This document shows positions 1-8,896 of a stretch of DNA of 64,000 nt, piece by piece. The first letter of the stretch is position 1. Each line of letters begins with the position of its first letter. This DNA comes from Brenneria goodwinii (GTDB lineage: Bacteria; Pseudomonadota; Gammaproteobacteria; Enterobacterales; Enterobacteriaceae). The notes beneath the pieces were generated by a model that saw only the letters and a list, made by a program, of their open reading frames with translations, did not search any database and had not been told where the DNA came from. Made by a program: the position numbers and the translations under genes. The stretch lies in NCBI RefSeq assembly GCF_002291445.1, contig NZ_CP014137.1:2170001-2234000 (forward strand). Reading direction: 5' to 3'.

Positions 1-1
1 T

Positions 2-121
2 ATTCTCGGCGTACTGCAAAACGGGTTGGTCATGCTGTCCGTTCCATACTACGCCATGGATATCATAAAAGGTCTGGTGCTGGCGCTGGCCCTCGCCATG
101 ACCTACATTCAGAAACGCTGA
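2..121 (+). CDS. Sugar ABC transporter permease, C-terminal end (partial)
   Basis: Only the last 39 codons are in the window; the gene begins upstream. The reading frame ends in a short hydrophobic segment and a basic tail (MTYIQKR). Its GVLQNGLVMLSV and IIKGLVLALALA stretches resemble the last membrane segment of RbsC/XylH/AraH-type permeases (BPD_transp_2 family), which form the inner-membrane channel of monosaccharide ABC importers. The substrate cannot be told from this piece. It converges on the cirA-like receptor gene, with a hairpin terminator between them. Family assignment is an inference from a short tail. Confidence 0.6.
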   Translation: MLGVLQNGLVMLSVPYYAMDIIKGLVLALALAMTYIQKR

Positions 122-138
122 TCGCAGCCGCTGTTTGA

Positions 139-178
139 CAAAAAAAGAAACTGATACGGGTTCAACCACCCGTATCAG
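139..178 (-). terminator. Intrinsic terminator of the cirA-like gene
   Basis: A perfect 10-bp inverted repeat (CTGATACGGG / CCCGTATCAG, 151-160 and 169-178) encloses an 8-nt loop. On the minus strand it is followed by a T-rich run (complement of 139-150), as expected for a Rho-independent terminator of the receptor gene ending at 193. It may also stop the converging permease transcript. Confidence 0.8.
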
Positions 179-192
179 ATGCTTATCGGCGA

Positions 193-2136
193 TCAGAAGG
201 TAACATTCACACCCACGTTATAACGGCGTCCGTCCAGAACCGTTTCATAGGTTTCATAATCAACGCGTTTATCGAGCACATTATAGACGCCGCCCAATAA
301 CTGCACGTCTTTGGTGACCTGGTACGTCGCCCCAAGATCGACAAACGTATAGGACGGCGTAGGGGAAGACATACTGGTGCGGCCTAAATATTCAGAAGTC
401 TTCCCGCGATAATTCACCCGCGCCCAGGCGCCCAGATCCTCGGTGGTTTTCCAGTTCAATGTGCTATTGAACATATGCTTCGGCATCTGGTTTAACGGCT
501 TGCCTTTAAACTCGCCGCTCTTCTGTTCCGAATGGGTATAGGTATAGCTGGAAGCTAACGATAAATCGTCGGTGATATCCCAGTTGAAAGTCGATTCGAC
601 CCCGCGCATGGTCGCTTTATCAACATTGACCCGATTACTGATGAAGCGGTAATTATGACCGTCATACGGACAGGAGCCGGTATCACATATCCGAGCCTCG
701 GTGATTTTGTCTTTGTAATCCGTATTAAACAGCGTTAGGCCGAAATTCACCCCTTCTCGGTTATCCCAGATAATGCCGACTTCCTGGCTCAGACTTTTTT
801 CCGGCTTAAGGTCCGGATTTCCCAGAATGATCGCATTACCCGCCCGGCCCCCGGTTGCCTGTCCCCAGTTTTTAACCGTATGACGCAAATCGGGCGATCG
901 GTATCCCGCAGAGACGCCGCCCTTCAACGTCCACTGTTCCGTTAAGTGCCATACGCCATAGGCTCTGGGCGTCCAATGCGAACCATAGTTTTCATCGCTA
1001 TCCATGCGCAGACCGGTGGTCAGCGCAAAATCGTTGGTCATCTGCCATTCGTCTTCGGCAAACAGCGCCCAGCTCTTACGCGTCAGTTTTTCCAGATCCT
1101 GCGCCGTCGATAGCTGATTTCCCTTATCGTTTAAAGACTCATAGCGATACTGTCCGCCCAAACTCAAGGTATGGTCGCCAAGATAAAAGGATGTCTGGGT
1201 ATTGAAAATGGTATTATCCAGCTTCATTTCACGATGTGGATTACGGTTTTCCTCACGCTGGATATAGCTGGTTGTCATGCCGAAATCGTAGATTCCGCTG
1301 TGGGTAATCGCATAATTATTACGCTCATAGCGAACGTCGGACTCGGTGTCCGAGGTTTCAATCGATTTACCCGGCGTGACATTTCTGTCCTGTACCGAAT
1401 GGGATAAATCAAAGTCCAGCGTATTTTTTTCGTCGGGCGTTAGCGTGAATGTCACGCCGCCATTACGCATGCGCTGCTCGTTATAGCCGTTAACGATTTT
1501 ATCTTCACTGCGATGCGAAAGCAGACCATTAATCTGAACGCCCAAAAGACCGTCAATCAGCGGACCTGCGGCATAGATACTCGATTGATATATATCGCCT
1601 GAATCGCGATCTTCCTGAATCGTCGCATCCCCCCGCACCGACGTCGTCCATTCACTGTGCGTTTTACGGGTAATAACGTTGATGACCCCGCCCATCGCAT
1701 CAGAACCATACAGCGAAGACATCGGGCCGCGCACAACCTCGATCCGCTCAATGGCGGCAATCGGCGGCAGCCACCCTTGTTCAATCCCGGAGTTATCGCT
1801 GTTCGGACGCGTACCCCGCGTATCAACCCGTTTCCCATCCACAAGAATCAGGGTGTATTTAGACGACATACCGCGAATACTGATGTCGCTGCTGCTAGCG
1901 CCACCGGTTACAACAACGCCGGGTACATCTTTCAGCGCGTCGGTAACATCACGGTAGGCCTTGGTTTCCAACTGTTCGCGAGAAATAACGGAAATAGAAG
2001 CAGCGGAATCCTCTATTTTTTGTTCATAGCCTGAAGCCGTTACCACCATCACATCCTGCTGTGTGGCGCCGAACACGGATGTAGAAGCGGTTGCCGCCAG
2101 AGCCAGCGCTACTGATTTTCTTATACTGATTGACAT
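193..2136 (-). CDS. cirA: TonB-dependent catecholate siderophore receptor, CirA-like
   Basis: An outer-membrane beta-barrel receptor of 647 residues that imports ferric catecholate siderophores using TonB energy. A signal peptide covers about residues 1-23. A TonB-box-like DVMVVTA lies near residue 28. The plug domain (about 40-158) contains ILVDGKRV and the strongly conserved RIEVVRGPMSSLYGSDAMGG, and the protein ends in Phe as barrel proteins do. The sequence resembles E. coli CirA, and the gene lies next to lysP as cirA does there. Upstream on its strand are a good ribosome site (AGAAGGG) and a Fur-box-like sequence, so iron repression is likely. An extracellular loop carries a Cys pair (CDTGSC). 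The exact ligand is inferred. Confidence 0.85.
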   Translation of the reverse strand: MSISIRKSVALALAATASTSVFGATQQDVMVVTASGYEQKIEDSAASISVISREQLETKAYRDVTDALKDVPGVVVTGGASSSDISIRGMSSKYTLILVDGKRVDTRGTRPNSDNSGIEQGWLPPIAAIERIEVVRGPMSSLYGSDAMGGVINVITRKTHSEWTTSVRGDATIQEDRDSGDIYQSSIYAAGPLIDGLLGVQINGLLSHRSEDKIVNGYNEQRMRNGGVTFTLTPDEKNTLDFDLSHSVQDRNVTPGKSIETSDTESDVRYERNNYAITHSGIYDFGMTTSYIQREENRNPHREMKLDNTIFNTQTSFYLGDHTLSLGGQYRYESLNDKGNQLSTAQDLEKLTRKSWALFAEDEWQMTNDFALTTGLRMDSDENYGSHWTPRAYGVWHLTEQWTLKGGVSAGYRSPDLRHTVKNWGQATGGRAGNAIILGNPDLKPEKSLSQEVGIIWDNREGVNFGLTLFNTDYKDKITEARICDTGSCPYDGHNYRFISNRVNVDKATMRGVESTFNWDITDDLSLASSYTYTHSEQKSGEFKGKPLNQMPKHMFNSTLNWKTTEDLGAWARVNYRGKTSEYLGRTSMSSPTPSYTFVDLGATYQVTKDVQLLGGVYNVLDKRVDYETYETVLDGRRYNVGVNVTF

Positions 2137-2218
2137 GTTTTTGCCCTTCTAAAAACGGATGGGTTACGTTGAGTTTTTTTGCCAAATACAGTGTAATTAA
2201 TTCGAAATAATTGTAAAT

Positions 2219-2237
2219 ATAAATAACTATCATTTAC
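2219..2237 (-). promoter_or_regulatory. Probable Fur box upstream of the cirA-like gene
   Basis: Read on the minus strand, GTAAATGATAGTTATTTAT matches 12 of 19 positions of the Fur consensus GATAATGATAATCATTATC. It is embedded in a longer AATGATTATGTAAATGATA context and lies about 85-100 bp upstream of the receptor start. The rest of the 372-bp gap (2137-2508) is AT-rich and shows no gene. Confidence 0.6.
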
Positions 2238-2456
2238 ATAATCATTAGCCTGAACAGGATTCCATAAAAAATTATAATAAAAACAAAATATTATAATAAT
2301 GACATTGCTCGATTGCAGACAAAATGAAACGCATTCGTAAGGATTACGTAAATAACTTTATTCAATTTTTATGATTAAAAGAGGAGACGCGACAGCGGAT
2401 GAATGAAAACAGAAATTGAGAACGGGAAAGGTAAAGGACAGTTTATCGACGTAAAG

Positions 2457-2486
2457 CGGGCTGCCCCAACGCGCTAGAGCAACCCG
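2457..2486 (-). terminator. Weak hairpin downstream of lysP
   Basis: An 8-bp stem (CGGGCTGC / GCAACCCG, with one G-U pair) lies about 20 bp past the lysP stop on the minus strand. Only a short TTTA follows it, so terminator function is uncertain. Confidence 0.3.
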
Positions 2487-2508
2487 ATAAGCACAACCGC
2501 TATCGCGC

Positions 2509-3981
2509 TTATTTATGTTCCGGGAACGTCATATCCTGATATTTAATGAAATGCGTACCGCGCGAAAGTTTATAGCCCAACCAAATAAGCAGAAACAGCG
2601 GGATACCGATATAGGTTGCCGTAACGCCATACCAATCAATTTTATCTTCCAGGAAAGCCTGATAGTTCTGTCCCAATGTAATCACCAGGCACAGCACAAA
2701 GGCGAAAATCGGCCCCAGCGGGAAGAAACTGGAAAGGTATGGAAGACGATTCAGATCGTGTCCGGCCTTGACATAACCGCGACGGAAACGATAGTGACTG
2801 ATGGCGATACCCAGCCAGGCGATAAAACCGGTCATGCCTGACGTATTTAATAACCAAAGATAAACCGTTTGATTACCGTACATGGATGACAGGAAGCACA
2901 ATGCGGCAACCACCGTGGTCGCATATAACGCATTACGGGGTACGCCTCCTGTTGACAGTTTGGCGAAAAAGCGCGGCGCTTTCCCCTCAGACGCCAGCGT
3001 AAACAGCATTCGGGTACAGGCATACATCCCCGAATTGCCCGCCGACAGCACCGCCGTAAGAATAACCGCGTTCATCACCGCTGCCGCGGAAAGCAAACCG
3101 GCATGCTGAAATACCAGCGTAAAGGGGCTGACGGCCACATCTTTCACATCATTACGCAGCAGATTAGGATCGGTATACGGAATGATCAGGCTGATAATCA
3201 AAATAGCAAAGACATAAAACAGCAGAATACGCCAAAACACCTGACGAATGGCTCGCGGGATATTTTTCTGCGGATCTTTTGATTCCCCGGCGGCCACGCC
3301 GATTAATTCCGTGCCCTGGAACGAAAAACCGACAATCATCGCCACGCCCACCATAGCGGAGAATCCCCCCGCGAATGGCGCATCGCCAATCTGCCAGTTA
3401 TGTATCCCCGCATTTTCAGCGCCGCGCAGGATGCCGATAATCATCAGGACGCCGACGGCGATAAAAATGACCACCGTCACCACTTTAATCAACGAGAACC
3501 AATACTCGGCTTCACCAAATCCTTTTACTGAAATGACGTTCAATAGCACCATAACCGCTAAAAACAGCGCGCTCCAGATCCAGCCGGGCACGTCCGGGAA
3601 CCAATAGCCCATCACCAATTGCGCGGCGACCAGGTCAACCGCAATCGTCACGGCCCAGTTGTACCAATAGTTCCACCCCAATGCGAAACCGAAACCTTCT
3701 TCTACATAGCGGGAACCGTAAGTTGCAAACGATCCTGAAACGGGCATAAACGCCGCCAGCTCTCCCAGGCTGGTCATCAGAAAATAGACCATCGCGCCAA
3801 TCAGCACGTACGACAATAAAGCCCCGCCCGGACCCGCTTGTGAAACCGTTGCGCCGGAAGCAACAAACAGACCGGTGCCTATCGAACCGCCAATCGCGAT
3901 CATCGTCAAATGCCGTGCTTTCAGTTCACGGCGCAGGGATGTTCTGCCCTGAACAGAATGTTGAATGTCTTGCTGAGCCAT
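2509..3981 (-). CDS. lysP: Lysine-specific permease LysP
   Basis: An inner-membrane amino-acid:proton symporter of the APC superfamily, 490 residues, close to the 489 of E. coli LysP. About twelve hydrophobic segments are visible. The N-terminal LTMIAIGGSIGTGLFVASG is the amino-acid permease signature. An ATG at 4029 would add 16 residues; the ATG at 3981 was chosen because AGGA lies just upstream of it and the protein then starts MAQQDIQHS, like the family. In E. coli LysP also senses lysine for the acid-response regulator CadC; no cadC is seen here. The gene lies between cirA and yeiE as in E. coli. Identification is firm; specificity for lysine follows from homology and context. Confidence 0.88.
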   Translation of the reverse strand: MAQQDIQHSVQGRTSLRRELKARHLTMIAIGGSIGTGLFVASGATVSQAGPGGALLSYVLIGAMVYFLMTSLGELAAFMPVSGSFATYGSRYVEEGFGFALGWNYWYNWAVTIAVDLVAAQLVMGYWFPDVPGWIWSALFLAVMVLLNVISVKGFGEAEYWFSLIKVVTVVIFIAVGVLMIIGILRGAENAGIHNWQIGDAPFAGGFSAMVGVAMIVGFSFQGTELIGVAAGESKDPQKNIPRAIRQVFWRILLFYVFAILIISLIIPYTDPNLLRNDVKDVAVSPFTLVFQHAGLLSAAAVMNAVILTAVLSAGNSGMYACTRMLFTLASEGKAPRFFAKLSTGGVPRNALYATTVVAALCFLSSMYGNQTVYLWLLNTSGMTGFIAWLGIAISHYRFRRGYVKAGHDLNRLPYLSSFFPLGPIFAFVLCLVITLGQNYQAFLEDKIDWYGVTATYIGIPLFLLIWLGYKLSRGTHFIKYQDMTFPEHK

Positions 3982-4120
3982 TATTATCCTGATTGCTCTT
4001 ACTAAAAAATCGAGGCGGGATTGTAACAAATAGCGCTAGTCAGGATCCCCAGGATCGCCGAATTATAAGTGAGCTTCATAACTCAAGCCCGATCATTAGC
4101 AAATGGATATATCTCCCGCG

Positions 4121-4990
4121 TTACGCCTCACGGCAATAACTCAAAAAACGCTGTAAAACGTTTGAAAGATGCTTCTGGCGATGGTGAACCAGGTAGAGGG
4201 TACGCATGAATTTGGGCAACGGAATAGATAATTCCATCAGTACCCCGCTTTCCAACTGTTCGGCAATAACGTGGCGAGAGAGACAACTGATGCCAATGCA
4301 ATGACGCACCGCGTGCTTAATGGCTTCGGAGTTACCCAGTTCCATCACCAGACGGAAACGCGGCAGGTGCGCCAGGAGCAGATGGTCCAGAACTTCACGG
4401 GTTCCCGACCCCTGCTCACGCAGGATCCACGGAACTTCGGCCAGCGCCGATAAAGACAGCGTCTGCCGGGCAAGGGGATGAGTCGGCGCGCAGAAAACCA
4501 CCAGTTCATCTTCCAGCCAGGGCTGCGTTACCAAATCGGGATGATGGCACGGCCCTTCGATCAGCCCGAGATCGACACGAAACTCGGACACGCTGGTAAT
4601 CACATCCTGAGTATTGCCAACATGCAATTCCAAGGGAATTTCAGGAAAATCCTGCCGATAGCGGGCGATCATGGCCGGCAGTAAATAGTTGCCGATAGTG
4701 CTGCTGGCGTAAATACGTAACGCGCCGTTATCACGGCGAAAAAGCTGTTCAATCTCCGCTGATTGTTCAAGCAGCGATAACGCTTTGGGATAAAGCAAGC
4801 GGCCATGCTCATTGACGACGAGACGCTTGCCGACACGATCGAATAACTGGACGCCTAATTGCCCTTCCAGATCGGCCAGCGCGGCACTGACTGCGGATTG
4901 AGAAAGAGCAAGTACGACCGAAGCCTGAGTGGTTGAACCACTTTTCAGGACTTCAGTAAACACTTCCAACTGACGTAATGTGATATGCAT
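4121..4990 (-). CDS. yeiE: LysR-family regulator YeiE
   Basis: A 289-residue LysR-type transcription factor. The winged HTH occupies about residues 1-60 (MHITLRQLEVFTEVLKSG start; SQSAVSAALADLEGQLG recognition region), and an effector-binding periplasmic-protein-like domain follows from about 90 to the end. It is divergent from yeiH across a 115-bp gap, the usual LysR regulator/target layout and the order known from E. coli. YeiE homologues in Salmonella and Cronobacter have been linked to sulfite sensing and control of yeiH; that role is carried over here by homology. An inverted repeat in the divergent gap is a candidate operator. Confidence 0.87.
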   Translation of the reverse strand: MHITLRQLEVFTEVLKSGSTTQASVVLALSQSAVSAALADLEGQLGVQLFDRVGKRLVVNEHGRLLYPKALSLLEQSAEIEQLFRRDNGALRIYASSTIGNYLLPAMIARYRQDFPEIPLELHVGNTQDVITSVSEFRVDLGLIEGPCHHPDLVTQPWLEDELVVFCAPTHPLARQTLSLSALAEVPWILREQGSGTREVLDHLLLAHLPRFRLVMELGNSEAIKHAVRHCIGISCLSRHVIAEQLESGVLMELSIPLPKFMRTLYLVHHRQKHLSNVLQRFLSYCREA

Positions 4991-5013
4991 AACAGGCTCT
5001 TTATCTGAAATAC

Positions 5014-5026
5014 TTATAGGTTATAA
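5014..5026. promoter_or_regulatory. Candidate YeiE operator in the yeiE-yeiH gap
   Basis: TTATA-GGT-TATAA is a perfect 5-bp inverted repeat with a 3-bp centre. It also fits the T-N11-A pattern typical of LysR boxes and lies 24 bp upstream of yeiE and 80 bp upstream of yeiH. The sequence is AT-rich, so chance palindromes are possible. Confidence 0.35.
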
Positions 5027-5105
5027 ATATATAATCAATTACTCTTTTAACTACTCTCAGCATAGGATCGGCCATCGATTCATTATTCTTTGAACAGGTA
5101 ATAAA

Positions 5106-6188
5106 ATGGTGGCTATTCCTGACGGTCAGTACCTAACGACGTGCCGAGACCGGACAAAACAAATCCTTCCTGGCCTATTAATAATAGGCTTAATGACATG
5201 CATCCTTCTTTGGCTGGCAGCTATTCCGAAGGTCATACAGTGGGGACCAGGCACATTAACACTGGCTATCGTGGCAGGTGTCATACTTGGTAATACGGTC
5301 TATCCATGGTTACATTCATTCTGCGACCCAGGCACGCAGTGGGCAAAACATCATCTGCTGCGATGGGGAATTATCCTTTACGGGTTTCGACTCAGTTTTC
5401 AACAAATTACCGAAATTGGCGTCACGGGTATCGCTATTGATTCCGTCATCGTGGCATCAACCTTCTTGCTCGCCTGCTGGCTAGGCCGCCGGATATTCAA
5501 CCTTGACAGCGAAACCGTCATCCTCATTGGCGCGGGCAGCAGCATCTGCGGCGCGGCAGCGGTTATGGCTACGGCCCCGGTAATTAAAGCACCGGGAAAT
5601 AAAATCGCCATTGCAATTTCAACCGTGGTTATTTTCGGCACGACAGCCATGTTCTTTTATCCCTGGCTGTATCGGCTCAACCTTTATTATCACTGGTTGG
5701 CCTTCAATCCGCAAACATTCGGCATGTACCTCGGCTCAACGGTACACGAGGTTGCCCAGGTTGTCGCCGCCGGACATGCAATTGGAACTGAAACGGAAAA
5801 TATCGCCGTCATCGGCAAAATGCTGCGCGTGATGATGCTGGCGCCTTTCCTGCTGGTTCTTGGCATTGTGTTTAAAAAAACGCGAACAAAAACCGCGGAA
5901 TCCGCATCAGAATCGTTGTCTATTGTGTTCCCCTGGTTTGCGCTATGGTTTATGGCGGCCGCCGCAATAAACTCAACCCGGCTACTCTCCCCTGCGCTGA
6001 CCGGCGATTTAACCCGGTTGGATAATGTCTTGCTGACGATGGCGATGATAGCACTGGGGCTAACCACTCGCATTAGAGATATCCGTAATGCCGGATTAAA
6101 ACCGCTGCTGCTGGCACTTATTTTATTCCTCTGGCTGGTTCTGGGCGGCGCCGGCATCAACCTGGCTTTTGACCAATTATTCAACTAG
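5106..6188 (+). CDS. yeiH: YeiH family membrane exporter (UPF0324), probable sulfite/sulfate exporter
   Basis: An integral membrane protein of 360 residues with roughly ten hydrophobic segments. Family hallmarks are LLRWGIILYGFRLSFQQI (about 85-102), VILIGAGSSICGAAAVMAT and the strongly conserved GSTVHEVAQVVAAGHAIG. The sequence matches E. coli YeiH through its length except a short, variable N-terminus. The ATG at 5106 is preceded by GAACAGGTAATAAA. The gene sits between divergent yeiE and nfo, as in E. coli. Work on enteric relatives points to export of sulfite under YeiE control; the substrate here is inferred from that. Confidence 0.85.
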   Translation: MVAIPDGQYLTTCRDRTKQILPGLLIIGLMTCILLWLAAIPKVIQWGPGTLTLAIVAGVILGNTVYPWLHSFCDPGTQWAKHHLLRWGIILYGFRLSFQQITEIGVTGIAIDSVIVASTFLLACWLGRRIFNLDSETVILIGAGSSICGAAAVMATAPVIKAPGNKIAIAISTVVIFGTTAMFFYPWLYRLNLYYHWLAFNPQTFGMYLGSTVHEVAQVVAAGHAIGTETENIAVIGKMLRVMMLAPFLLVLGIVFKKTRTKTAESASESLSIVFPWFALWFMAAAAINSTRLLSPALTGDLTRLDNVLLTMAMIALGLTTRIRDIRNAGLKPLLLALILFLWLVLGGAGINLAFDQLFN

Positions 6189-6267
6189 AAGTCAATAAAT
6201 TATCAGTTAACAGCTGGTTAACCTGAGCGACAATGCCATAATGCCCCGTCATCAAGAGGAGAACATC

Positions 6268-7107
6268 ATGAAATACGTAGGTGCTCATGTCAGTGCGGCC
6301 GGCGGTGTCGATCAAGCGGTCATACGCGCTCATGAGCTGGAAGCAACGGCTTTCGCCTTGTTCACCAAAAATCAGCGCCAGTGGCGGGCCGCGCCGTTGG
6401 CGTCCGAGGTGATTGAACGATTTAAAACCGCGTGCGCAACCTATGATTATACCCCGGCGCAAATTTTGCCGCACGATAGCTACCTGATTAATCTTGGGCA
6501 CCCGGAAACGGAAGCGCTGGAAAAATCACGCGCCGCCTTTATTGACGAGATGGCGCGTTGCCAGCAATTGGGATTGACCCTGCTGAATTTCCACCCGGGA
6601 AGTCATCTAAAACAGATTGATGAAGATCGCTGTCTGGCGCGGATCGCCGAGTCGATCAATATTGCGCTGGCGGCAACCGAAGGCGTCACGGCGGTGATTG
6701 AAAATACCGCCGGGCAAGGCACGAATCTGGGATTCCGCTTTGAACATCTGGCCGCCATTATCGACGGCGTTGAAGACAAAAGCCGCGTTGGCGTCTGCAT
6801 CGATACCTGCCACGCCTTTGCCGGCGGGTACGATTTACGCAGCAAAGCCGAGTGTGACAACACCTTTGCCGAATTCGATAAAGTTGTCGGTTTTCATTAC
6901 TTACGCGGTATGCATCTGAACGATGCCAAAAGCGAATTCAACAGCCGGGTTGACCGTCACAACAGCTTAGGAGAGGGTAATATCGGCAAAACGGCCTTCA
7001 GCTACATCATGGGAGACGCGCGTTTTGATGGTATCCCGTTGATTCTGGAAACCGTGAATCCAGATATTTGGGCGGAGGAAATCGCCTGGCTCAAGTCGCA
7101 GATCTGA
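6268..7107 (+). CDS. nfo: Endonuclease IV, AP endonuclease
   Basis: Cuts DNA 5' of abasic sites in base-excision repair. The protein has 279 residues and is a TIM barrel with three zinc ions. Counting from the chosen start, H69, H109 and E145 fall exactly at E. coli zinc-ligand positions. The AP-nuclease-2 motifs NTAGQG, DTCHAFAGG and HLNDAKSEFNSRVDRHN are intact. The frame opens 9 codons earlier at 6241, but the ATG at 6268 has AAGAGGAG upstream and gives the standard MKYVGAHVSAAGG start. It follows yeiH, as in E. coli, and ends before a strong bidirectional terminator shared with fruA. Confidence 0.95.
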   Translation: MKYVGAHVSAAGGVDQAVIRAHELEATAFALFTKNQRQWRAAPLASEVIERFKTACATYDYTPAQILPHDSYLINLGHPETEALEKSRAAFIDEMARCQQLGLTLLNFHPGSHLKQIDEDRCLARIAESINIALAATEGVTAVIENTAGQGTNLGFRFEHLAAIIDGVEDKSRVGVCIDTCHAFAGGYDLRSKAECDNTFAEFDKVVGFHYLRGMHLNDAKSEFNSRVDRHNSLGEGNIGKTAFSYIMGDARFDGIPLILETVNPDIWAEEIAWLKSQI

Positions 7108-7121
7108 TGTGTCGCGCTAAA

Positions 7122-7165
7122 CGTAAAATGGAGCCGATGGCTTATGCCACCGGCTCCATTTTACG
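7122..7165. terminator. Bidirectional terminator between nfo and fruA
   Basis: A 20-bp stem with one mismatch (7122-7141 with 7146-7165; arms CGTAAAATGGAGCCGATGGC and GCCACCGGCTCCATTTTACG) and a 4-nt loop lies between the converging nfo and fruA genes. The A- and T-containing ends of the arms support termination from both sides. Confidence 0.75.
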
Positions 7166-7191
7166 ACTTCCCTGTATACCGGCTCGTCCTG

Positions 7192-8880
7192 TTAAGCAGC
7201 CGTTTTCACCAGTTCTTCATCCGGGCGTTTCAGGAATGCGTACAGCACGCCGGCCACGACTGTCCCGGCGATAATCGCAAACAGATAACCCAATACCGGC
7301 GTAATGGCGCTTGGGATCAACAGCACAAACAGACCGCCGTGCGGCGCCATCAGTTTGGCTCCCACCGCCATTGAAATAGCACCGGTCAGCGCGCCGCCGA
7401 TGATGCAGCATGGCAATACGCGGATAGGATCACGGGCAGCGAACGGGATGGCCCCTTCGGAAATAAAGCACAGCCCCAGAACAAACGCCGCTTTACCGCC
7501 CTCGCGTTCCGTCGGGTTAAATTTCTTGCCGGCCAGCAACGTTGCCAGACCCATCGCCAGCGGCGGCACCATCCCCCCCGCCATAATCGCGGCCATGGGG
7601 CCATAAATCTGGCTGCTCAGCAATGTAGTGCCAAATACGTAAGCCACTTTGTTTACCGGCCCGCCCATATCGGTACACATCATGCCGCCCAGGATAGCGC
7701 CCAGGATCACCGCATTCGCCGTACCCATGGATTGCAGCCAGTCGGTCAAACCGGTCAGGATCTTGGATACCGGCGTACCAATGCCGTATACCATGATCAA
7801 GCCCATAATCAAGGTTGCCAATAGCGGGATAATCAAGATCGGTTTCAGCGCCGACATACTTTGCGGCAGGTGGATATGCTTGTTGATCGCTCTGGCGATA
7901 TACCCCGCCAGAAAACCAGCGATGATACCGCCAATGAACCCGGCTCCCATGGTATTCGCCAACACGCCGCCAACCAAACCTGGCGCCAGGCCGGGACGGT
8001 CGGCAATGGAAAACGCGATATATCCGGCCAACACCGGCACCATCAGCATAAACGCCGAGTCACCGATCGTTTTCAGCGCTGCAGCCAGCGTACCCGGTTC
8101 CTTAAAGGCTTCGATACCGAACATAAACGACAGTGCGATACACAACCCGCCGGCCACCACCACCGGCAGCATGTACGACACGCCGGTCAACAGGTGGCTA
8201 TAAGGCCCCGAACCGCCTTTTTTCGATTGGCCGGTCGCTTCCGCGCCGCTCTGTCCGCTGGGCTGATAAACCGTTGCTTCCGCCAGCGCCTTATCCAACT
8301 CCTGCGCGGTCTTTTTCAGCGCCAGACCGGTAGAAGTACGGTACATTTTCTTACCGGCGAACTTACTCAGATCGACTTCAATATCCGCCGCGACAATCAC
8401 CACATCGGCCTGTTCGACTTCTTCCGGCGTGATGGGATTGCCCGCGCCGACGGAACCGCGGGTTTCAACTTTAACCCACCAGCCGCGTTTCTTCGCTTCG
8501 GTTTCAATCGCTTCCGCCGCCATGAACGTATGCGCCACGCCCGTTGGGCACGCCGTTACGGCGACGATACGTTTTGGTGACGCGCTTTGCTGAACTGGTG
8601 CTGCCGCAGTCGCCTGATACGTGGTTGCGTCCGCTTTGGCCTTATCCAGAAAAGCCTCCGGTTGGCTTGCGGCCAGTTCAACATCGCCAACAAAGACCTG
8701 TTTTCCATTCAGCGCCGCGTCCGCCGCAGCGGTTGCGCCAAGAATGATAGCCAGTTCGGCTTCATCAGCCTGTTCTGTAAACGTCAGCCCTGCTTTCGCA
8801 GCGGCAGCGCCGAGTAGATTTTTCACCAGATGGCTTCTCGCCAGGCCCAGTGATTTGTCTAAAATCAGCAGCGTTTTCAT
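7192..8880 (-). CDS. fruA: Fructose-specific PTS EIIB'BC component
   Basis: A membrane permease that phosphorylates fructose to fructose-1-phosphate during uptake; 562 residues (E. coli 563). Domain order is a degenerate IIB' (about 1-85), IIB (about 103-200), a linker, then the membrane IIC domain (about 228-550). The phosphorylated Cys lies in VTACPTGVAHTF at residue 111. The membrane domain carries GGMMCTDMGGPVNKVAY and FISEGAIPFAARDP, typical of fructose IIC. It is the last gene of fruB-fruK-fruA, 16 bp after fruK, with GGAGATAG before the ATG. Expression should follow the Cra operators upstream of fruB. Confidence 0.95.
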   Translation of the reverse strand: MKTLLILDKSLGLARSHLVKNLLGAAAAKAGLTFTEQADEAELAIILGATAAADAALNGKQVFVGDVELAASQPEAFLDKAKADATTYQATAAAPVQQSASPKRIVAVTACPTGVAHTFMAAEAIETEAKKRGWWVKVETRGSVGAGNPITPEEVEQADVVIVAADIEVDLSKFAGKKMYRTSTGLALKKTAQELDKALAEATVYQPSGQSGAEATGQSKKGGSGPYSHLLTGVSYMLPVVVAGGLCIALSFMFGIEAFKEPGTLAAALKTIGDSAFMLMVPVLAGYIAFSIADRPGLAPGLVGGVLANTMGAGFIGGIIAGFLAGYIARAINKHIHLPQSMSALKPILIIPLLATLIMGLIMVYGIGTPVSKILTGLTDWLQSMGTANAVILGAILGGMMCTDMGGPVNKVAYVFGTTLLSSQIYGPMAAIMAGGMVPPLAMGLATLLAGKKFNPTEREGGKAAFVLGLCFISEGAIPFAARDPIRVLPCCIIGGALTGAISMAVGAKLMAPHGGLFVLLIPSAITPVLGYLFAIIAGTVVAGVLYAFLKRPDEELVKTAA

Positions 8881-8896
8881 TATCTATCTCCTGCTG

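Noticed and set aside
7861..8580. 239-codon open frame antisense to fruA
   Set aside because: Arg/His-rich shadow of the fruA coding strand; no credible protein features.
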